A DNA stretch of 54,914 nucleotides from Pseudomonadota bacterium. Lineage in GTDB: Bacteria; Bdellovibrionota_C; UBA2361; OMII01. Below are positions 1 through 9,225 of this stretch, in pieces. Each line of letters starts with the position of its first letter. Position 1 is the stretch's first letter. The stretch covers positions 1 to 54,914 of the forward strand of contig JAIXQT010000048.1 in the NCBI GenBank assembly GCA_027485595.1, in the 5' to 3' direction. A program made the translations under genes and the position numbers. The notes under the pieces are model-generated. The model was given only the letters and a program-made list of their open reading frames with translations, was not told the DNA's origin and searched no databases.

Positions 1-27
1 CAGTATCAGCACGTTAAGAAACTTCAT
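1..27 (-). CDS. SUMF1/FGE-like paralogue, N-terminal codons only
   Basis: Reading leftwards from an ATG whose complement lies at 25-27, the first nine codons give MKFLNVLIL. This is nearly identical to the start of the complete protein encoded at 174-1736 (MRFLNVLIL). The upstream leader is conserved too: positions 1-68 match 1710-1777 with five differences that I count. The rest of the gene lies beyond the left edge, so its product is inferred from the shared signal-peptide start only. The most economical reading is a tandem duplication of an exported SUMF1-like gene. Confidence 0.6.
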
Positions 28-68
28 TATAAGAATATCGGCTGCATGGTGAATTAGCTCAAGGGGTT
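1..68. repeat. Duplicated 5' region of the SUMF1 paralogues (copy 1)
   Basis: This stretch aligns base for base with 1710-1777, covering the signal-peptide codons and the 5' leader of both genes. A second matching block follows: 71-109 resembles 1847-1884. In copy 2 about 70 extra bases lie between the two blocks, bounded by two copies of the motif TTAGCTCAAGG near 1763 and 1831. Both loci therefore descend from one duplicated gene plus promoter region. Confidence 0.7.
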
Positions 69-173
69 TTGAGGTCATGTGGGGTCGACGAGATTGGGGC
101 GACCAGGATCCCACTTCGCTCCGCTACGAGGGACAAGCTGGTCGGCCTCCCGTGCCCCCCAATTCCAAATCCC

Positions 174-1736
174 CTACGGCGCAGAACGCACACCGCGACC
201 ACCACGTTCCTGGTGGCGATTCCATAAACGCTGTGATGCGTTACTGCGGTCAGAGAGCCGCCCCAAACTCCAGGATTGTTGCCATGCCCCTCCACGGAAG
301 CCGATAGCGGGTGCCCCACCACCATTTGGCCACGTCGTGACATCTGCATCGCCACCGGAGGTCAGTACCCCGTTGCCGTGTTTTGCGCCATTAAAGGCTC
401 TCCCCTCGGATCTCCCCACAGACACGGTGCGCTCAAAGACATTCCCACACAGATCCATAGCTCCATAGTACCCTGCGCCAGACGCTATCCGGGTAGCGTC
501 CCCATAAGCCATCGCGCCTACACGCATCGGACCTAGAACTCCAGCGGAGTTACCGAAGACGCAGTTAGCCGCCGCGCTTGGTGCCTCATTCGGCAGTCCT
601 GCGTTGCTTACTCCGGTCGCGCCCGTTATCGAGGTACTCCCCCACGCGTATTCACCAGAGACCGCTCGATAGGGTCCACGTCCAGCTTTCTCAAACTCCA
701 ATTCGCTCATGGGGCGTAAGCCCGCCCAATCGAGGTACGCGGATACATCCGCCCATGAGATATAGTTCATGGCGACGGAAGCATATGTCGCTCCGCCCCC
801 TTGATCAGGCAACGTGGCATCGCCACTGGTCCAGCTAACGTTATTTCGATTGGTCAGGTTGTCGGTGTTCTTTCCAAGGGCACCCGATGAGGTGATATCT
901 CTTGTACTCTTCTGTGTCGTGGTTAGCGTATTAAAGAAAGCCACCCACTGAGATTGAGAGATCTCTCCCTTCATCATGTAGAACTTCTGATACCCCTTCG
1001 GAAATTCAGCGGGAATGGTGAAGACCGCCCCAGTTATATCCTCAGTCTCTTGGCTGGTGGTCACGTAGCGATACTCACTATTCGTCTCTCCAACCCCGGT
1101 GCCAGATCCCGCCTGAGCCCCGGTTGTTATCGCCGACTCGCTCCCGATGTACCACGGATCATTGTCGCTACTCCCCTGCCGAAACGACGCTGTTGATGTC
1201 GCGTTATCGCCAGCGAAGAATGCTCCCGTCGGCACGTACAACATCTCTATCGCAAACACCCGGATGTCGATCGTGTCATTCACGCCAACTCCGTCCTGTG
1301 TGTACTTCCAATTCAGTGAGAAGCCTGTCTTTGAAAACGTTCCGACGCCATCGGTGCTTCGATAGATGAAAACGCCAACACCTGGATTGGTAGAAATGTT
1401 AAACGAGGTGCTCGTGTCGACTAACCCCAAATCCAATGAGGCACCAGAAGGTACGGTGTGTCCTGTGTCGGTTAAACTTGCGTGCGCCCAGTTACCGCCG
1501 TTCTTACGAAACTTTACAAACACCCACGCAGCGTCCCAATTGTTCGGAGCGGGAGCGCCCGGGTCGGTTGATCGCCACGAGTTGCTCCACGAGATATCGA
1601 AATTAATCGGGGCAGTGCCCGTGCTGGCGTCGCGGGTGCCTACACTTGTGTTGGTCACGTTGATTCCGCCACATACGCCGTCGGAGGCGAATAGCACCAT
1701 CGCGGCAAGCAGTATCAGCACGTTCAGAAACCTCAT
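174..1736 (-). CDS. Exported SUMF1/FGE-domain protein
   Basis: 520 residues. Residues 1-23 form a signal peptide (hydrophobic core LILLAAMVLFA, likely cleavage after VCG or nearby). An N-terminal beta-rich region of about 150 residues follows (INVTNTSVGTRD..., ISWSN...W); it recurs in SUMF1-type proteins of several environmental phyla. Residues about 160-520 are a formylglycine-generating-enzyme/SUMF1 fold. Visible marks are the MMKGEISQSQWVAFFN segment, a WADVSAYLDWAGLRPMSE block, the AMDLCGNVFE motif and a C-terminal GFRGGAW motif. The catalytic cysteine pair of true FGE is not evident, so sulfatase maturation is unlikely. This subgroup is usually annotated as a binding or structural C-type-lectin-like fold. 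A near-identical start at 1-27 shows a tandem paralogue. Precise role unknown. Confidence 0.8.
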   Translation of the reverse strand: MRFLNVLILLAAMVLFASDGVCGGINVTNTSVGTRDASTGTAPINFDISWSNSWRSTDPGAPAPNNWDAAWVFVKFRKNGGNWAHASLTDTGHTVPSGASLDLGLVDTSTSFNISTNPGVGVFIYRSTDGVGTFSKTGFSLNWKYTQDGVGVNDTIDIRVFAIEMLYVPTGAFFAGDNATSTASFRQGSSDNDPWYIGSESAITTGAQAGSGTGVGETNSEYRYVTTSQETEDITGAVFTIPAEFPKGYQKFYMMKGEISQSQWVAFFNTLTTTQKSTRDITSSGALGKNTDNLTNRNNVSWTSGDATLPDQGGGATYASVAMNYISWADVSAYLDWAGLRPMSELEFEKAGRGPYRAVSGEYAWGSTSITGATGVSNAGLPNEAPSAAANCVFGNSAGVLGPMRVGAMAYGDATRIASGAGYYGAMDLCGNVFERTVSVGRSEGRAFNGAKHGNGVLTSGGDADVTTWPNGGGAPAIGFRGGAWQQSWSLGRLSDRSNASQRLWNRHQERGGRGVRSAP

Positions 1737-1873
1737 GATGAGAATATCGGCTGCATGATGAATTAGCTCAAGGGGTTGTTATAAGCTCGGAATCACGAGA
1801 CTTTTCGGTTATTTTCCGCCCTCCAGGGCTTAGCTCAAGGAGTTTTGAGATCATGTGCGGTCCGCGAGATTTC

Positions 1874-1893
1874 GGCGACCAGGAATGGTCGCC
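1874..1893. repeat. 8-bp-stem hairpin with GGAA loop
   Basis: GGCGACCA-GGAA-TGGTCGCC is a perfect 8-bp stem with a four-base loop, followed by CTCCCG. Its format (8-bp stem, purine-rich tetraloop, CTCC(C/G)G tail) is the same as the two hairpins just downstream. A degenerate version with a longer loop is at 100-144 (CGACCAG...CTGGTCG) in the duplicated left-hand locus. It lies in the intergenic space between the SUMF1 gene and the efflux operon. Confidence 0.6.
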
Positions 1894-1915
1894 CTCCCGC
1901 GTGCCAACCCGAGAT

Positions 1916-1943
1916 CCGGAGGGCCTGTCTCCTGACAGGCCGG
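1916..1943 (-). repeat. Dispersed palindromic repeat, T/A form
   Basis: Read on the minus strand this is CCGG, then stem GGCCTGTC, loop AGGA, stem GACAGGCC, then CTCCGG without the shared GG. It is identical to the copies at 10782-10809 and 10974-11001. It faces the C/G-form copy at 2008-2035 with about 64 bases between them. A REP-like structural element is the best description. No REP-associated transposase gene is visible in the window. Confidence 0.75.
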
Positions 1944-2007
1944 AATGACGGCTACCGTTTCAGATCGCGATATAGGTCGCGGCACAATTTGATGCATGAA
2001 TACATAC

Positions 2008-2035
2008 CCGGCCCGTCGGGAGACGGGCCCTCCGG
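2008..2035 (+). repeat. Dispersed palindromic repeat, C/G form
   Basis: The stem is GGCCCGTC, loop GGGA, stem GACGGGCC, tail CTCCGG. It differs from the T/A form by a paired change in the stem (T-A becomes C-G) and one loop base, so the hairpin is kept. It matches the minus-strand copy at 11028-11055. It may also serve as a 3' hairpin for the efflux operon ending at 2138, but it lacks a U-tract. Confidence 0.75.
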
Positions 2036-2137
2036 GTGTGTTAAAGGCCACCTGAAATCCGCGGTGCTACCCGTCGACTGAGAGGCAGTCAGCTTACCTC
2101 GCGCAACAACGGGTCCGCACACCCCGGATGGGTCGGG

Positions 2138-3610
2138 TTAAAGGTCGCGTGGCGCGTGCCCGGTCTCATCTATCACATCGATAACTTGATCAGTTCCAAG
2201 CGCGTCATCCCAACCACCACCGAGCGCTTTAAAGAGCTGCACGAGCGAGTTGAGCACATTCGTCTCGCTCGACACGAGTTCAACTTGCGCGAGAAGGGCT
2301 ACTCGTTGCGCGTCCAGCACAGGGAGTAGATCAATGAGACCGTTCTCGTACTGCGTACGAGCGATAGCGACCGCCTTGCTGCTCTGATCAACGCTCACTT
2401 TAAGATAGTCGCGACGTTGCTTCGCCGCGGTAAAACGAGCAAGAGCGCCTTCGGTCTCCTCAAGCGCCAATAAAATAGATTGCTCGTATCGAGCGAGTTG
2501 CTCAGCAGTGAGAGCCTCGGCTTGATCGACCTGTGCGAGAACTCGACCAAGATTGAATGCTGGCCACGAAATGGTAGGGATCATATTCCATGCGTCGTTA
2601 TCACCTGAGGTAAGCTCAGGAACCGTCGGCGCTTGAAGAGAGATCGAACCGTTAAAGGTTATTTTCGGAAAAAGATCACCCTGAGCAACGCCGATGTTGG
2701 CGGTAGCCGCCGCGAGTTGACGCTCAACGGCTCGAATATCAGGACGTCGCTTGAGGAGCGCGGCGGGATCGCCAAGCTTCACAGGACCTGAGTAGGTAGG
2801 AAGCGCCCCCTTCGTGGAGAGCAACGCAACAAGTTCCTGTGGCTGACGGCCGGTCAAAACACCCAATCGGTAGATAGCTCCCTTCTCCTGTGCTTCGAAG
2901 GGAGGGATCGCCGCCATGGTGTTCATGTACTGCGCTCGAGATCGCACCACGTCGAACTCAGTTGATTGCCCCCCCTTGAAGAGAGCCTGGGCGACCTTCA
3001 CAACTTGCTCCTGAGTCTGCGCGTTCTCTTGCGCGACCTCTTTCTGGTGTTGCGCGCCACGAAGCTCAATGTAATTACGCGCTACCTCGCTGACTAAGAT
3101 ACGAATAGCGTCTTGTAGACCCGCGACAGAGGCGTCTATCTGCGCGTCTTGCGCCTCAACACTTCGGCGAACGCGACCAAAGATATCCAGCTCCCATACC
3201 GCGTCAAAGCCCGTAGAGAAGTAATCATTGTTTATGTGCGATTTGCCGGTTTGAATGGCTCCACCCGCGAAGGTCGATGTTGGCACGTGCGTGTTCGTGT
3301 ACTGTCCGTCGGAGGTGATCGTCGGGAAGAGATTCAAGAAGGTCTGATTGTAGAGCGCTCGCGATTGATTGACCCGAGCGATAGCGCCCTGGAGGTCATT
3401 GTTATTACGAACCGCGTCGCTGACCAACTGCGTAAGGATAGGATCGTTAAAGTTACTCCACCATCTCTCAAGAGATATCTCCTCTGGAGTGGGCTGGCCA
3501 TCTTCGAGAAACTGCTTGGGAAGTGTGGTATCAGGCGTGACGTAGTCAGGCCCTACGGCGCACCCCGCGCACATGAATGCCACTACCACTGCCGAAAACT
3601 TCCTATTCAT
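2138..3610 (-). CDS. TolC/NodT-family outer-membrane efflux lipoprotein
   Basis: 490 residues, the usual size for NodT-type outer-membrane factors. It starts MNRKFSAVVV with a lipobox-like MCAGC (cysteine 17), followed by the family hallmark AVGPDY..P. It is probably lipidated and exported, forming the trimeric beta-barrel and periplasmic channel that carries drugs out from the RND pump. Two repeated alpha-helical OEP halves are visible, including ELDIFGRVRRSVEAQ in the first and a LLALEETEGAL segment in the second. A good ribosome-binding site (AAGGAT) precedes the start. It is the last gene of the adaptor-pump-channel operon, 114 bp after the pump gene. Confidence 0.92.
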   Translation of the reverse strand: MNRKFSAVVVAFMCAGCAVGPDYVTPDTTLPKQFLEDGQPTPEEISLERWWSNFNDPILTQLVSDAVRNNNDLQGAIARVNQSRALYNQTFLNLFPTITSDGQYTNTHVPTSTFAGGAIQTGKSHINNDYFSTGFDAVWELDIFGRVRRSVEAQDAQIDASVAGLQDAIRILVSEVARNYIELRGAQHQKEVAQENAQTQEQVVKVAQALFKGGQSTEFDVVRSRAQYMNTMAAIPPFEAQEKGAIYRLGVLTGRQPQELVALLSTKGALPTYSGPVKLGDPAALLKRRPDIRAVERQLAAATANIGVAQGDLFPKITFNGSISLQAPTVPELTSGDNDAWNMIPTISWPAFNLGRVLAQVDQAEALTAEQLARYEQSILLALEETEGALARFTAAKQRRDYLKVSVDQSSKAVAIARTQYENGLIDLLPVLDAQRVALLAQVELVSSETNVLNSLVQLFKALGGGWDDALGTDQVIDVIDETGHAPRDL

Positions 3611-3724
3611 CCTAGTATCCTTACTGACGAGCTCCTCTACATTCCCACACTCATTTCGAGGTGGGAAGGGATCAATGTCGCCTCACTGCTGTGCCTCTCA
3701 CTTCCATCGGGGACCTTTGCGCGC

Positions 3725-6700
3725 CTACTGAGCGACGCGGGTTACATGCCCAGGAAACTCCCCGTGTTCATGTCGCGCCACCACGACATTTGCCGCGGCT
3801 ACTCGCTTTGTTCGACCACCGATCAGGGTATAAAACACCGGCACAGCGAAGAGGGTGAAGACGGTTCCTAGGATCATTCCGCTCACGAGCATGATTCCGA
3901 TGCTGTTACGGGCCCCCGCCCCAGGTCCCGAGGCGATAACGAGCGGGAAGTGGCCCACGACGGTTGCCACCGTTGTCATGAGGATCGGGCGAAGACGGGT
4001 CGTCGCCGCCTGAATGGCTGCCTCAAACCTTTCAACCCCCTCAGCCTGTAACCTGTTGGCGAACTCTACGATCAAGATTCCGTTCTTGGCTACCAGCCCC
4101 ACAAGGGTCACCAGCCCCACCTGCGAATAGATGTTCAGAGAGGTAAACCCAAGAAAAACGAATAGGAGCGCTCCAGCGAGCGCGAGCGGCACAGAGCCCG
4201 CTAAAATGATAAGCGGATCGATAAAGCTCTCAAACTGCGCCGCAAGAACGAGGAAGATAACGATCAGCGCGAGCACCAGGGTGCCCGTCATCGAATCTCC
4301 CTCTTTACGAAGCTGCCTGGACTCTCCGGCGTAGTCGGTAACATACCCAGCAGGCAATATCTCCTGAGCTTTATCCTCAAGAACCTTTAACCCATCATTA
4401 ATCGACACACCGGGAACTATCGCGCCACGAATCTTCGCTGAGTTGAGCTGCTGAAATCGGTTCAACTGCCGCGGCTCGGTTGTGCTCTTGAGAGACGCGA
4501 CCGTCGCCAAGGGGATGAGCTTGCCTTGAGGCCCACGGATATGAAGCTCAAGGAGCTGCTCCGGTGTCAGTCTATCGCCACGCTGAACTTGAGGGATGAC
4601 CTTGTAGCTTCTTCCCTGAATAGAGAAGCGATTGACGTAGTTTCCACCAAGAAAGAGGGAGAGATCCTGACCGATACTAGCGAGTGAAAGCCCCATCGTG
4701 TTGGCCTTATCCCGGTCGATATCGATCTCAGCTTGCGGGATATCGAATTGAAGATCGGTGTCGGCGAACATGAATTTTCCGCTTTGGAACGCCGTCCCAA
4801 CTAATTGATTCGCGTACGTTACAAGCTCTCGCGGCTCCGCTGTCGAAGAGATAACGAACTCCACCGGAAAGTCACTTCCACCAGGCAGCGAGGGTTTTGT
4901 CGTTACGATTACTCGAGCACCCGGAACCTGCGCGACCTTTCCCCACAACTCCGGCTCCATCTCGAAGATCGAACGGGTACGCTCTGCCCACGGCTTCGTC
5001 ACGAGACCTGAGAATCCACCTCCTGGACTCGTAAGTTGAAACGCTCCCTTATACTCGGGGAAGGACGCGTAGGCCTTGAATATCTCGTTCGTCGGGGTCT
5101 CAAGTTGCTCAAGGGTTGAATTCGGAGGTCCCTGCACGATACCAAAGAGCACGCCTTGGTCCTCTTTTGGAGCGAGCTCCTTCATCGCGAAGAGATAGAA
5201 CGGCACTATGAGAAGAGAGATCCACAACGCCGAGGCAACCACCGAGGGGCGATACCGCAGTACCACACGCAACCACGCTTCGTACTTAGCTCGTAGCCAC
5301 TCCAAACGAGCGTCGATTCTCTGTTTAAAAGCGCTGTCAGCGTGAGCCTTCTTTACCAGCCGAGAGGACATCATAGGTGAGAGGGTCAACGCGACGATCC
5401 CTGAGAAAATAACAGCTCCAGCGAGGGTAAACGCGAACTCCTTAAAGAGAGCGCCCGTTAACCCACCCTGAATACCGATCGGAGCGTACACCGCGGCGAG
5501 CGTGATGGTCATAGCGATAGTCGGACCAACCAGCTCCCGCGCCGCTTTGAGCGCCGCAGGTATCGGATCCATCCCCTCGTTCACATGCCGCTCGACGTTC
5601 TCAAGCATCACGATCGCGTCATCTACTACGAGACCAACGGCGAGAACGATGGCGAGAAGGGTCAGGAGGTTAATCGTAAACCCAAGAGCCAGCATCACTA
5701 TCGCCGCTCCCACGAGAGAGAGCGGAATAGCCACAACTGGCACGAATACGGCTCGAAACGAACCGATAAAGAGGAAGATAACCAGCACAACGATAGCGAT
5801 CGTCTCCGTGAGAGTTTTAAGTACCTCTTGAATAGAATCGCGGATGTACTTCGTCGCGTCGTATGGAACGGTTATCGTCGCTCCTGAGGGGAGATTGGAC
5901 TCGATCTGAGGAAGAACTTTTCGAACTCGGTCAATCACATCAAGCGAGTTCGCGTTGGGGAGTACCCACACGCCCATGAATATCGCAGCCTGTCCGTTAA
6001 ACCGAACATCCTCATCGTAACTCTCTGCGCCCAGGGTAACGTCAGCGATCTCCTCAAGCCGAACGATGCGATCCCCCTGTTGCCGAACGACGAGTTTGCT
6101 GAACTCTTCTGGAGTTTTAAGATCGGTATTCGCGATGAGATTTACCGAAACAAGGGATCCCTTCGTCGCGCCCACCGCGGAGAGAAAGTTATTATTCGCG
6201 AGAGCTTGGCGCACCTCGGTCGCGCTAATGCCGAGCGCGGCCATCTTGTCAGGGTCGAGCCAGATACGCATCGCGAAGACGCGACCTCCGAGGATATCAG
6301 CGCGCTGAACTCCGGATACCGCTGTTATCTGTGGCTGCACTACCCGTGTGAGGTAATCCGTAATCTGATTCTGCGTCATGTCCTTAGCGGAGAAGCCGAT
6401 GTACATCGAGGCGAATCGATTATCGCTCGTCTCGACGTTGATCACTGGAACCTCAGCCTCTGGGGGGAGATCGTTTCGAACCTGGGCGACCTTAGATTGG
6501 ATCTGCGTGAGTGCGGCGTTTACATCGTAGTTAAGACGGAGATGCGCCGTAATCTCACTGAGTCCCTGCCTGCTCGCTGACTCGATGTAGTCGATACCAT
6601 CAGCGCTCGCGATAACTCGCTCAAGAGGTGTAGAGATATATCCCCGAACAAGCTCCGCTGGCGCGCCGACGTAGGCCGTTTTAACAGTTACGACCGACAT

Positions 6701-6823
6701 ATCGCTCTTTGGATACTGTCGGACGTTGAGCTTCTCGAGAGCGGTATAGCCACCGATGAGAATCATCAAGTTCAAGCAGATGGCGAGAACCGGACGTTTG
6801 ATAAAGGTATCTGTAAACTTCAT
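3725..6823 (-). CDS. RND multidrug efflux pump, HAE1 family (AcrB/MexB-like)
   Basis: 1032 residues, full length for HAE1 RND pumps. Residues 1-30 contain the first membrane helix after the FIKRPV motif. Large periplasmic loops fall at about 35-335 and 560-860. Twelve membrane helices are expected. The proton-relay aspartates of helix 4 are visible as D401-D402 in GLVVDDAIVMLENVERH. It uses the proton-motive force to move hydrophobic compounds from periplasm and inner membrane to the outer-membrane channel. It starts 15 bp after the adaptor gene and is followed by the outer-membrane factor. No local TetR- or MarR-type regulator is next to the operon, so its regulation cannot be inferred here. 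Confidence 0.95.
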   Translation of the reverse strand: MKFTDTFIKRPVLAICLNLMILIGGYTALEKLNVRQYPKSDMSVVTVKTAYVGAPAELVRGYISTPLERVIASADGIDYIESASRQGLSEITAHLRLNYDVNAALTQIQSKVAQVRNDLPPEAEVPVINVETSDNRFASMYIGFSAKDMTQNQITDYLTRVVQPQITAVSGVQRADILGGRVFAMRIWLDPDKMAALGISATEVRQALANNNFLSAVGATKGSLVSVNLIANTDLKTPEEFSKLVVRQQGDRIVRLEEIADVTLGAESYDEDVRFNGQAAIFMGVWVLPNANSLDVIDRVRKVLPQIESNLPSGATITVPYDATKYIRDSIQEVLKTLTETIAIVVLVIFLFIGSFRAVFVPVVAIPLSLVGAAIVMLALGFTINLLTLLAIVLAVGLVVDDAIVMLENVERHVNEGMDPIPAALKAARELVGPTIAMTITLAAVYAPIGIQGGLTGALFKEFAFTLAGAVIFSGIVALTLSPMMSSRLVKKAHADSAFKQRIDARLEWLRAKYEAWLRVVLRYRPSVVASALWISLLIVPFYLFAMKELAPKEDQGVLFGIVQGPPNSTLEQLETPTNEIFKAYASFPEYKGAFQLTSPGGGFSGLVTKPWAERTRSIFEMEPELWGKVAQVPGARVIVTTKPSLPGGSDFPVEFVISSTAEPRELVTYANQLVGTAFQSGKFMFADTDLQFDIPQAEIDIDRDKANTMGLSLASIGQDLSLFLGGNYVNRFSIQGRSYKVIPQVQRGDRLTPEQLLELHIRGPQGKLIPLATVASLKSTTEPRQLNRFQQLNSAKIRGAIVPGVSINDGLKVLEDKAQEILPAGYVTDYAGESRQLRKEGDSMTGTLVLALIVIFLVLAAQFESFIDPLIILAGSVPLALAGALLFVFLGFTSLNIYSQVGLVTLVGLVAKNGILIVEFANRLQAEGVERFEAAIQAATTRLRPILMTTVATVVGHFPLVIASGPGAGARNSIGIMLVSGMILGTVFTLFAVPVFYTLIGGRTKRVAAANVVVARHEHGEFPGHVTRVAQ

Positions 6824-6838
6824 GGAGCGAGGCCCTCG

Positions 6839-7966
6839 TTATCTATTCTCGACCTTCGGTTCAAGGGAGAGCGGGGGCGTTCCCTCTTGTTTGATCTGAA
6901 TCTGCGCCCCAGGACGCAACTTGAAAGCGCCGGTCGCGACGATCTCATCACCCTCGGTAAGTCCCTTGATCACCGCGACGTAATCACCACGAGAGCGCCC
7001 GAGCTGAACTATCTGCTGTCGTACCGTTGTACTCTCTTTCCCCTCAGCGTCTTTCTTTCGCTCAACAACGTACACAGAGTTGCCATACGGGGCGTAGGTG
7101 ACGCTCACGGACGGAATGACGAGAATCGAAACCGCGTTTCCGATCTCGAAATGAACTGAGCCGAACATTCCAGGAAGGATCTCCTCTTGAGGATTTTGAA
7201 CGGTCGCTTGCACCGAGATCGTGCGAAGCACCTCATCGATATTCGGATTGATAGCGGTTACATCTCCCGTAAAGGTTCGATCAGGGAAGGCATCGACACG
7301 AACTGAAACATCTGTGTTTGTGGAGAGCTGTGGAGCCAACTGCTGCGGAACCGAGAAGTTAAAGTAAATTGGATTGATCGAATACAACGGAACGAGCGCA
7401 GCGCCAGCGTTAACAAAGCTTCCGACGTTCACCGTTCTAATCCCCGCGCGCCCATCGAACGGCGCCACGATCGTCTTTCGCTCTATAGCCGCTTTGATGG
7501 ACTGAACCTCAGACTCACTTTGACGAACCTTTGATTGAGCGTCCTCGAGGGTAGAGAGGGCGAGCGCGCTCTGTCCTCGCAGTGTCCTCGCGCGCTCAAG
7601 GTTTTGCTTAGTTAACTCTAAACGGGCGAGCGCGCCTTTAAGATTCGCGTCTTCCACGGAGTGATCGATCTCTATGAGGAGATCTCCTGCCTTGACCCTC
7701 GCTCCGGAATCAAAGCGAACAGCTACAACGTTACCGGACTCCTTAGCGCTCAACGTAGCACCTTGGATCGAAACAAAGGATCCAACCGTATCAAAACTCT
7801 CGCGCCACTCAGCCTTGGTTACCGTTATGGTCGTCACAGCCTCAGGAGGGGGAGAGAAACTCGCGTACTCGGCGATAGCTCGTTGGATCTGTGTAGCTTT
7901 CACGACACCCAGAAAGGCGGTGAGGATAAAGACCACGATACACGTGATACCGAGCTGCTTCTTCAT
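6839..7966 (-). CDS. RND periplasmic adaptor (membrane fusion protein)
   Basis: 375 residues. One N-terminal membrane anchor (residues 5-25) is followed by the adaptor layout: a biotinyl/lipoyl half (SAKESGNVVAVRFDSGARVKAGDLLIEID), a long helical hairpin (about 105-165), the returning lipoyl half (VAPFDGRAGIRTVNVGSFV), a beta-barrel domain and a membrane-proximal domain. It bridges the RND pump and the outer-membrane factor and is the first gene of the operon. Downstream spacing is 15 bp to the pump start, which indicates co-transcription. Its start faces imuA across about 350 bp. Confidence 0.93.
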   Translation of the reverse strand: MKKQLGITCIVVFILTAFLGVVKATQIQRAIAEYASFSPPPEAVTTITVTKAEWRESFDTVGSFVSIQGATLSAKESGNVVAVRFDSGARVKAGDLLIEIDHSVEDANLKGALARLELTKQNLERARTLRGQSALALSTLEDAQSKVRQSESEVQSIKAAIERKTIVAPFDGRAGIRTVNVGSFVNAGAALVPLYSINPIYFNFSVPQQLAPQLSTNTDVSVRVDAFPDRTFTGDVTAINPNIDEVLRTISVQATVQNPQEEILPGMFGSVHFEIGNAVSILVIPSVSVTYAPYGNSVYVVERKKDAEGKESTTVRQQIVQLGRSRGDYVAVIKGLTEGDEIVATGAFKLRPGAQIQIKQEGTPPLSLEPKVENR

Positions 7967-8269
7967 AGGGAGATCACCTTTGTAGGAATAGTAGGAGCGT
8001 GGGCAGTGTAACCGTCAGAGGGCTGTTTTGTATACGGCACAGCCAGTTAGATTGCTGTGTAGAAGCATCAACAAAGAGAGGAGGGTCTCTTCATATGGTG
8101 GGCTCGCGCCACCGGCCGAGCTCCCCCACATTAGAGGTGCGGGAGAGTTCATCATCACAAGAGAAACATCGTCCCAGACCAAGTCTCACACAGGGGTAAG
8201 CGCTTCCCACACGTTATCCACACCCCCTCCGGACAACTTTTTGAACCCTTTGTAGCAACTTCGGCATTT

Positions 8270-8311
8270 ATTTCTACTATAGAAATAGACTAGAATACAG
8301 AAGAGTCTTCT
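8270..8311 (+). promoter_or_regulatory. Candidate promoter and operators upstream of imuA
   Basis: Two palindromes lie just upstream of imuA. Bases 8270-8286 read ATTTCTA N3 TAGAAAT, with perfect 7-bp arms. Bases 8299-8311 read AGAAGA G TCTTCT, with perfect 6-bp arms. A -10-like TAGAAT sits at 8291-8296 between them. imuA-imuB-dnaE2 cassettes are normally LexA-controlled, so one palindrome could be the local SOS box. Neither matches the E. coli, Bacillus or alphaproteobacterial consensus. Assignment to LexA is inference. Confidence 0.4.
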
Positions 8312-8322
8312 AGGGAAAGTTC

Positions 8323-9225
8323 ATGAGAACCATACTATATAGCAATAGATTCAAAGAGTTAGAAGAGCCCGCAGGGCACTCGTGCGCAACGCCCCCAGCA
8401 GAGGTCCGTAGCCTTAACGAGCTCATCTCGGAAGGAATCGTGTGGCAGGGGGAATCCACACCTGTGGATAACTTGTGGGAAACGTGTTCACAGCAACCTC
8501 ACCGACAGCGAAGCGAGGTCATTCCGTTTAATGTTCAGGAGATCGACGGGGCGCTCTCGGTCGGCGGGCTCGCCTGTGGAGCGCTCCACGAGTTCTACTA
8601 CAGGGACCCGTCACGCAATGTCGAAACGAGCGTCGCTATCCCTACCCTTCTCGCCCGTAACGCTATCGACGCCTACTACACCTCCCCTACGAGCGCCTGG
8701 GATAAGGTCGCTTCCGGCGCGCCGCCCTTCTTTATCGCCTGGATAGGACGTCGTTCGTGGCCAACCCCCTTCTCTCTACCTCAGCGGCTTCTTTCATCCT
8801 GCCTCTTTATTGATCCCCCCAACGATAAGCTCACCTTGTGGGCCATCGAAACCGCACTCAGGTCTCCACTTATTAAACTTGTTATCGCCGACTCTCCTCG
8901 GCTCCCCCTCAAGACAACGAGAAGGTTATCACTACGAGCGCACGCGAACGGAACAACCGCCATCCTCCTTCGTTCGCTACAAGACCTCTCGATGCCGAGT
9001 AGTAGCGCCACCAAGTGGGTGCTCTCTCCCCTACCCTCCTCTGGCATTCATCCAACCTGGAACCTCACCCTTGAACGAAGCAAGGGGGGTGCGGTTCCCA
9101 ACACATCGTGGGCGATCAGCTTAAAGAACGATTATGAAGATAGAGAGACGTTATCTCTGCGCGTACTTCCCCGAGTGGTCGATACAGATCACAAAGAGAA
9201 GTTTAAAGTTCAGAGGTTTGGATAA
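8323..9225 (+). CDS. imuA: ImuA, RecA-like accessory of the mutasome
   Basis: 300 residues. It is recognised from its position directly before imuB and dnaE2 and from family features: a central GALHEFYY segment and a C-terminal WNLTLERSKGG...W block like the LELLRNRRG region of ImuA proteins. ImuA is a RecA-fold protein that works with ImuB and DnaE2 in damage-induced translesion synthesis. The C-terminus overlaps imuB by 92 nt in another frame. The overlapping part still contains family-like residues on both sides, so both ends look genuine. Palindromes upstream may regulate it. Confidence 0.82.
   Translation: MRTILYSNRFKELEEPAGHSCATPPAEVRSLNELISEGIVWQGESTPVDNLWETCSQQPHRQRSEVIPFNVQEIDGALSVGGLACGALHEFYYRDPSRNVETSVAIPTLLARNAIDAYYTSPTSAWDKVASGAPPFFIAWIGRRSWPTPFSLPQRLLSSCLFIDPPNDKLTLWAIETALRSPLIKLVIADSPRLPLKTTRRLSLRAHANGTTAILLRSLQDLSMPSSSATKWVLSPLPSSGIHPTWNLTLERSKGGAVPNTSWAISLKNDYEDRETLSLRVLPRVVDTDHKEKFKVQRFG

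Noticed and set aside
8214-8471. Perfect DnaA-box 9-mers TTATCCACA (8214-8222) and TGTGGATAA (8463-8471) near imuA, plus one at 27439-27447
   Set aside because: No dnaA, dnaN, AT-rich unwinding element or clustered further boxes. Three scattered matches do not make a replication origin.
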